NCBI RefSeq assembly: GCF_014287815.1
Contig: NZ_JACOOQ010000021.1
Coordinates: forward strand, 1-46,355
Source of the DNA: Clostridium lentum
GTDB taxonomy: Bacteria > Bacillota > Clostridia > Clostridiales > Clostridiaceae
DNA: 46,355 nt
Direction: 5' to 3'
Part shown: positions 42,517 to 46,355 of the stretch, piece after piece
How positions within the stretch are numbered: position 1 is the first letter of the stretch
How the letters are laid out: each line of letters starts with the position of its first letter
Program-made: the position numbers and the translations under genes
The notes under the pieces: generated by a model
The model's input: only the letters and a program-made list of their open reading frames with translations
Told to the model about the DNA's origin: nothing
Databases searched by the model: none

Positions 42517-42993
42517 TTATTTTAATAATTTTTTAATATCCTCTTCAATTTTTAATGGCTTTACTGTAGGTGCATATCTTTTAACTACATTTCCTTCTGA
42601 ATCAATAAGAAATTTTGTAAAATTCCATTTAATTTCTTTACTCAATAAACCTTTTTTCTCATTTTTTAAGAACTTATATAATGGATGTGCATTTTCTCCA
42701 TTTACCTCAATCTTTTGGAACATATTAAATGTAACTCCATAGTTTAAAGAGCAGAACTCTTGTATTTCTTCATTGCTTCCTTTATCTTGATGTGCAAACT
42801 GATTGCAAGGGAATCCTAAAATTTCTAGACCTTCTTCTTTATATTTCTTATTTAATTGTTCTAATTCAGTAAATTGTGGTGTTAACCCACATTTACTTGC
42901 TGTATTAACTACTAATACAACTTTACCTTTAAATGCTTCCATCTTAACTTCTTGCCCATTCATTTTTTTTGCTGAAAAATCATAAAATTTCAT
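42517..42993 (-). CDS. glutathione peroxidase family protein (first copy)
   Basis: The 158-residue Cys-type Gpx has peroxidatic Cys35 ([11 protein letters not shown]), FPCNQF, and [12 protein letters not shown]. It probably reduces organic or hydrogen peroxides with thioredoxin-type electrons. AAGGAG precedes the ATG. Upstream lies a 25-bp sequence shared with the ohrR promoter, so it should be part of the OhrR regulon. The hybrid TrxB-Trx gene follows after 20 bp. Confidence 0.93.
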   Translation of the reverse strand: MKFYDFSAKKMNGQEVKMEAFKGKVVLVVNTASKCGLTPQFTELEQLNKKYKEEGLEILGFPCNQFAHQDKGSNEEIQEFCSLNYGVTFNMFQKIEVNGENAHPLYKFLKNEKKGLLSKEIKWNFTKFLIDSEGNVVKRYAPTVKPLKIEEDIKKLLK

Positions 42994-43015
42994 ATTTTAT
43001 CTCCTTTTAATTTTA

Positions 43016-43040
43016 TCAAATTTAATTTTATTCAATTAAT
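43016..43040. promoter_or_regulatory. candidate OhrR operator upstream of the first gpx gene
   Basis: These 25 bases, containing the imperfect palindrome AATTTAATTTTATTCAATTAAT-like core, are identical to 43578-43602 upstream of ohrR. Both copies lie just ahead of the start codons, with the same orientation. This fits one repressor controlling both transcripts. Confidence 0.65.
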
Positions 43041-43120
43041 TATTCTAAATTTATAGAATTTGTTACATACACATTTAATTAAAAGATCAATTCTAATTAA
43101 ATGTATATTTCAACAAATTC

Positions 43121-43552
43121 TTACTTAAATGTTGCTAATAAATTATCTAACAATCTCTTTAGCTCAACAAGATCTTCTATGCTCTTGCCAAACTTACAAT
43201 ACATTTTCTCTGGAACCTCAATGATTTCCTCCTTCATTTTTCTTCCTTTTTCAGTAACCTCCACAATAACTACTCTATCATCATCCTTATCTCTATATTT
43301 ATCTATTAATTCCATTGAAAGTAGCTTTTTTAATACAGGAGTAAGAGTTCCTGAATCTAAATGTAGTTTTTGCCCCATTTCCTTTACCGTTATCTTTTCA
43401 TACTCCCATACAACTAACATAGCAATATATTGAGTGTATGTAAGTCCATATTTATCTAAATGTGGTTTATAAGTTTTTATTACTTCTCTTGAGGCTGCAT
43501 ATAATGAAAAACATAACTGATTATCTAATTTCATTTTCTCATATTTACCCAT
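43121..43552 (-). CDS. ohrR: OhrR-type MarR-family organic peroxide regulator
   Basis: The 143-residue protein matches OhrR in its start (MKLDNQLCFSLYAASREVIK), including the reactive N-terminal cysteine (C14) that senses organic hydroperoxides, and in YGLTYTQYIAMLVVWE. The winged helix reads VKEMGQKLHLDSGTLTPVLKKL and includes the DDDRVVIVEVTEKG wing. It should repress the gpx genes until oxidised. It is the first gene of the cassette, on the same strand, about 130 bp ahead of gpx. GGGGAA precedes the ATG. Confidence 0.9.
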   Translation of the reverse strand: MGKYEKMKLDNQLCFSLYAASREVIKTYKPHLDKYGLTYTQYIAMLVVWEYEKITVKEMGQKLHLDSGTLTPVLKKLLSMELIDKYRDKDDDRVVIVEVTEKGRKMKEEIIEVPEKMYCKFGKSIEDLVELKRLLDNLLATFK

Positions 43553-43577
43553 TATAATTCCCCTTTTTTAAATTTTT

Positions 43578-43602
43578 TCAAATTTAATTTTATTCAATTA
43601 AT
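43578..43602. promoter_or_regulatory. candidate OhrR operator upstream of ohrR
   Basis: An exact 25-bp copy of 43016-43040, 26 bases ahead of the ohrR start codon, suggests autoregulation. Confidence 0.65.
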
Positions 43603-43748
43603 CTTGTTATTATATTATTACTATTCACCACTTTTGTCAAGTGTAAATTAATATAAATATATTTTTTAACTCTTTATTATTACTTATGGTAGTATATTTT
43701 CAATTACAAAAATAGCCTTAGGCAAGTTATACCAATACCTAAAGCTAT

Positions 43749-43802
43749 AAACCTCACTTATTTATGATACGGTTCTCCGTATCTATAGCAAGTGAGGTTT
43801 TT
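43749..43802 (-). repeat. hairpin repeat, copy B
   Basis: AAACCTCACTT and AAGTGAGGTTT form a perfect outer stem around an inner GATACGG-TTCT-CCGTATC hairpin. It matches copy A at 41234 nearly base for base. The two copies bracket the OhrR peroxidase cassette in direct orientation. Confidence 0.65.
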
Positions 43803-43809
43803 CTATATA

Positions 43810-43844
43810 AAAATAAGAACTTCATTTTAGAAGTTCTTATTTTA
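43810..43844 (-). terminator. terminator of the small membrane-protein gene
   Basis: AATAAGAACTTC and GAAGTTCTTATT pair around a six-base loop with A/T-run flanks, just after the stop of the gene at 43860. Confidence 0.78.
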
Positions 43845-43859
43845 CTTGAGTAATCTCTT

Positions 43860-44030
43860 TTACTCACACTCTTCAAATTCAATTTCCTTTTTCTCTGATA
43901 TTGAATTTAATATCCCTTTACATACTCTAGATATTATATCTGATATTATATATATAGGATAAACTACTATTTTAATTGCTGTAACTATTACCCAAGCTAT
44001 TAATTTACTTAACCCTTCTACTGCATTCAT
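43860..44030 (-). CDS. small membrane-associated protein (56 aa), unknown
   Basis: The frame begins MNAVEGLSKLIAWVIVTAIK, continues as a hydrophobic stretch (IVVYPIYIISDIIS), and ends in an acidic tail with cysteine (EFEECE). GGGAG lies nine bases ahead of the ATG, and a terminator follows. I do not recognise a family. It may be part of accessory or phage-derived DNA near the recombinase remnant. Confidence 0.6.
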   Translation of the reverse strand: MNAVEGLSKLIAWVIVTAIKIVVYPIYIISDIISRVCKGILNSISEKKEIEFEECE

Positions 44031-44075
44031 CTTAATATTCTCCCTCTTCTTTAATATATTTTAGATAGTCTCTTA

Positions 44076-44649
44076 TTAATTTCCATCATAATATCCATCT
44101 GGTTTAGCATTCCATGATGGGTCCCACTCTATTGGATTTTCATTTAATATACTATCAACATCTATATATGGCTTTATTTCACGTCTAATTTGCTCTAATA
44201 ATTCAATACTTTCTTCATACTGTTCATTATTTATATAATTAGATTCTATATCATCCATTCTTTGATTTAACGCTTCTCTATTTTTAATAACTTCATCTAA
44301 CTTGATACTGTATTCTTCTTTTATTTCATTCACTTCATCAAGTATGTAAGTTGTTTTATATTCATTAGTTAATATTTCATCACATTTATTAACAATTACA
44401 TCAACAGGTTGTTCCTTCTTAAAATTTTCTAATTCTATAAATCCCTCAGTCTGCTTTATTAATGATTCAGCCTCTTCATTATTTTTTTTCATCATAAGCT
44501 AATTTAAACATACTGACAGCTTTTTCATATTCTTTACTAGCTAATGCTAATTTTCCTTCTTCCATGAATTTATTATATGATGAATTTCCGCATCCAACAA
44601 ATACTGTCGTCATTCCTAAGATAATTCCTACTATCAATACTTTCTTCAT
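44076..44649 (-). pseudogene. lipoprotein gene split by a frameshift at a poly-A run
   Basis: The first part (from ATG 44649, GGGGG upstream) encodes a lipoprotein signal with lipobox VFVGC, then a TPR-like helix (GKLALASKEYEKAVSMFKLAYDEKK) and stop at 44479. The second part (to 44076) continues in another frame (NNEEAESLIKQTEGFIEL..., ending in WDPSWNAKPDGYYDGN). Adding one A to the run of eight (44482-44489) restores one reading frame of about 190 residues. It could be phase-variable, a true pseudogene or a homopolymer error. The intact protein would be an exported, Lgt-modified lipoprotein of unknown role. Confidence 0.8.
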
Positions 44650-44782
44650 GTATCTCCCCCCTAAATTACACAGATAAATTACATTTAATATAGTATCATG
44701 ACAGAAATAAAAAATTTGTCTAAATTTGTCTAATAAACTTTCTTTTTATTATTTTTTGGTGTATTAATTTATACCCGAATTA

Positions 44783-46221
44783 TCATATTACTATATCTAA
44801 GTTCAATACACTAATTCCAACATTTTTTAACATAAAAGAAGAAGGAGCATCCTTTATAGATACTCCTTCTTCTTTACTTAGATATTCTATCAAGTTATCA
44901 TTTATATTTAACTTTATAGAATCTACTTCCCTTAATTCATTTATTGTTATTTCTGATATTATCATATGTAACAATTTCTTCTGTTGTTCTACTTCTACAT
45001 TTTCATTTAGGATTTTACCAAAACTCTCTAGTATGCTCTTTATAAATTCATAAGATATTTCCTCTGATATATCATCTGAAAGCGTTACTAGTAATGGTTG
45101 TTTTTCTTCATGAAGAATTTTTATCCTATTATTTAATTCCACATTTCTTGATTGAAACTCTTCCTTAGTTATTATCTCATCTTCATAAGCTTCAAAAATC
45201 TTTTTCTTTTTACCATCCAATCTTTCTAATTCTTTGTCTATTCTTGCTAATTCTTTTTTAGCTGGACTTACTCTATTACTCCTTTCTTTATTTATATTTG
45301 TTACTATTGATTTAATCATTTTATCATTACTTAATAGCTCTGATATATTACTAAATACATACTCATTAGCCTTATCACATCTTATAGTATTAGAATTACA
45401 TACCGCTACACTCTTATTTTTCCAATTATCACAAGCATAATATGTTAATCTCCTCCTTGTTCCATCTTTTAATTTATTAGTTGTTCTCATTATTACCATT
45501 CCAGCTCCACATTTAGGACATCTTAATATTCCTGTTAGAGGAAATTTTCCATCATAAATTCTAGCTGGCTTACCTTTCTTACTTTCCAGTACAGCTTGTA
45601 CTTTATCCCATAAACTTTCTTCTATAATCTAACAACTTCTGCTTCCTTTTCATTTATTATTAGCTTGGTTTTTCTTCTTTTTCCAGTTTGAATATCCTCT
45701 ATTGGTACTAAGTCATACCCTAATACCCTTCCTCCACACCATTCTCCTGCTTTTGCTTTTGCACACATTCCCATTTTTACATTTTGAACTATTGTTCCTA
45801 TCTCAAACTCCCCTATCAATGCCATCATGTGAAATTGCATTTTTCCTGCTGGTGTACTATTATCGAATTGCTCTGAATAAGAATTGAAAGCTATATTATT
45901 CTGTTCCAATACATCTACTATCTTTAGAACATCTGAAAGCTTTATACTTATCCTATTAATCTTCTAAGAAATCACCATCTGAAACTTTCTTTCCTCTGCA
46001 TCCTTTAGAAGTTCCTTTAGTGCTGGTCTATTTTTTATCTCTTTACCACTTATTCCTCTATCTGAATATACCTTATAAACTGAGTAATTCATTCTATTAC
46101 ACCAATCTCTTAGAAGTCTTTCTTGTTCATCTATACTATATCCTTCTTCTGCTTGTTCTATTGTACTTACTCTACAGTATATAGCAATCTGTTCTATCTT
46201 ATTTACTTTATCTATATTCAC
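44783..46221 (-). pseudogene. large serine recombinase, inactivated
   Basis: Three pieces of one resolvase/invertase-family recombinase lie in a row. The N-terminal catalytic part (46221-45964: AIYCRVSTIEQAEEGYSIDEQE, catalytic Ser in CRVST) ends at a TAG where a Trp codon is expected. The same frame resumes (DVLEQNNIAFNSYSE...GEFE) to 45622. After a deletion of the recombinase domain's end, the zinc-ribbon (RCPKCGAGM...CDNW...C) and coiled-coil C-terminus follow to 44783. Such enzymes integrate phages and Tn4451-like elements. The start is GTG with AGGAG. It is likely a relic of a lost element. Confidence 0.85.
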
Positions 46222-46256
46222 TTTTATTCTCCTATAATCATTAACTTATTTCTACT

Positions 46257-46300
46257 GAAAATATCGACACTATTGGCACTACGGTTATGACGATATTTTC
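46257..46300. repeat. 10-bp inverted repeat ahead of the recombinase gene
   Basis: GAAAATATCG (46257-46266) and CGATATTTTC (46291-46300) flank a 24-base centre with partial symmetry (ACTATTGGC / ACGGTTATGA). It lies about 40 bp upstream of the serine-recombinase start, where attachment sites of such integrases are often found. It might instead be an operator. Confidence 0.45.
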
Positions 46301-46355
46301 TATTACAATTATTCTTGGATAGTAAAGGGGGAAAAGGTAGATAAGTAGATAAAAA

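Overview
The window looks like a chromosomal segment of a low-GC, endospore-forming Firmicute, most likely Clostridium sensu stricto. The signs are very AT-rich DNA, strong Shine-Dalgarno sites with frequent GTG and TTG starts, BofA (a sigma-K checkpoint protein), a long Bacillus-type SRP RNA, hybrid-cluster protein, and strand-ordered terminators. I would not name a species. Most genes lie on the minus strand, running away from the 16S rRNA gene whose 5' end sits at the left edge.

Bases 1-19190 are ordinary core genome. They hold the start of an rrn operon with its promoter, a glucose-type PTS IIA gene behind a perfect-consensus promoter, a two-domain GNAT acetyltransferase, tcdA and mtnN. 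A serine-synthesis cluster follows (class-V aminotransferase, short PGDH, DUF1015), then dnaX-ybaB-recR-yaaL-bofA, thyA-folA on the opposite strand, SRP RNA, tRNA-Ser(GGA), an HTH-TPR regulator with likely autoregulatory palindromes, lgt, tadA, a CNNM/CBS protein and a DUF368 (PopT-like) transporter.

Bases 19252-26257 look like an integrated element of about 7 kb at the 3' end of tRNA-Arg(CCT). The last 19 bases of the tRNA are repeated with one mismatch at 19252, and what looks like the original tRNA terminator is stranded beyond that copy. The element is decayed. It carries a structured-RNA relic, a DUF3990 gene, a truncated LPXTG surface-protein gene, an IS copy, an integrase lacking its N-terminus, and a complete retron. 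The retron is the most interesting system here: a ncRNA with a1/a2 repeats and a long msd hairpin, a nucleoside-deoxyribosyltransferase-like effector, and a reverse transcriptase with NAxxH and YADD motifs. The order matches retron Eco1 (Ec86, type II-A). An unrecognised 256-codon gene lies 12 bp upstream of the ncRNA.

Bases 26332-39015 return to host genes: tRNA-Arg, a staygreen-family protein, PlsC, a MATE transporter behind an apparent attenuator, a DbpA-like helicase, a polysaccharide deacetylase, an SDF symporter, hcp with a Crp/Fnr-family regulator and a palindrome at -41.5, a PhnA-like zinc ribbon protein, and a membrane-anchored Ntn amidase. Bases 39016-46355 are more accessory. They contain IS debris, an alpha/beta hydrolase plus a fragment of another, and an organic-peroxide cassette (OhrR, two glutathione peroxidases, and an odd TrxB-fragment/thioredoxin protein). 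The cassette is flanked by two copies of a hairpin repeat. A frameshifted lipoprotein and a decayed large serine recombinase follow. Three disrupted genes break at or next to poly-A runs, so either phase variation, true decay or homopolymer assembly errors must be kept in mind.
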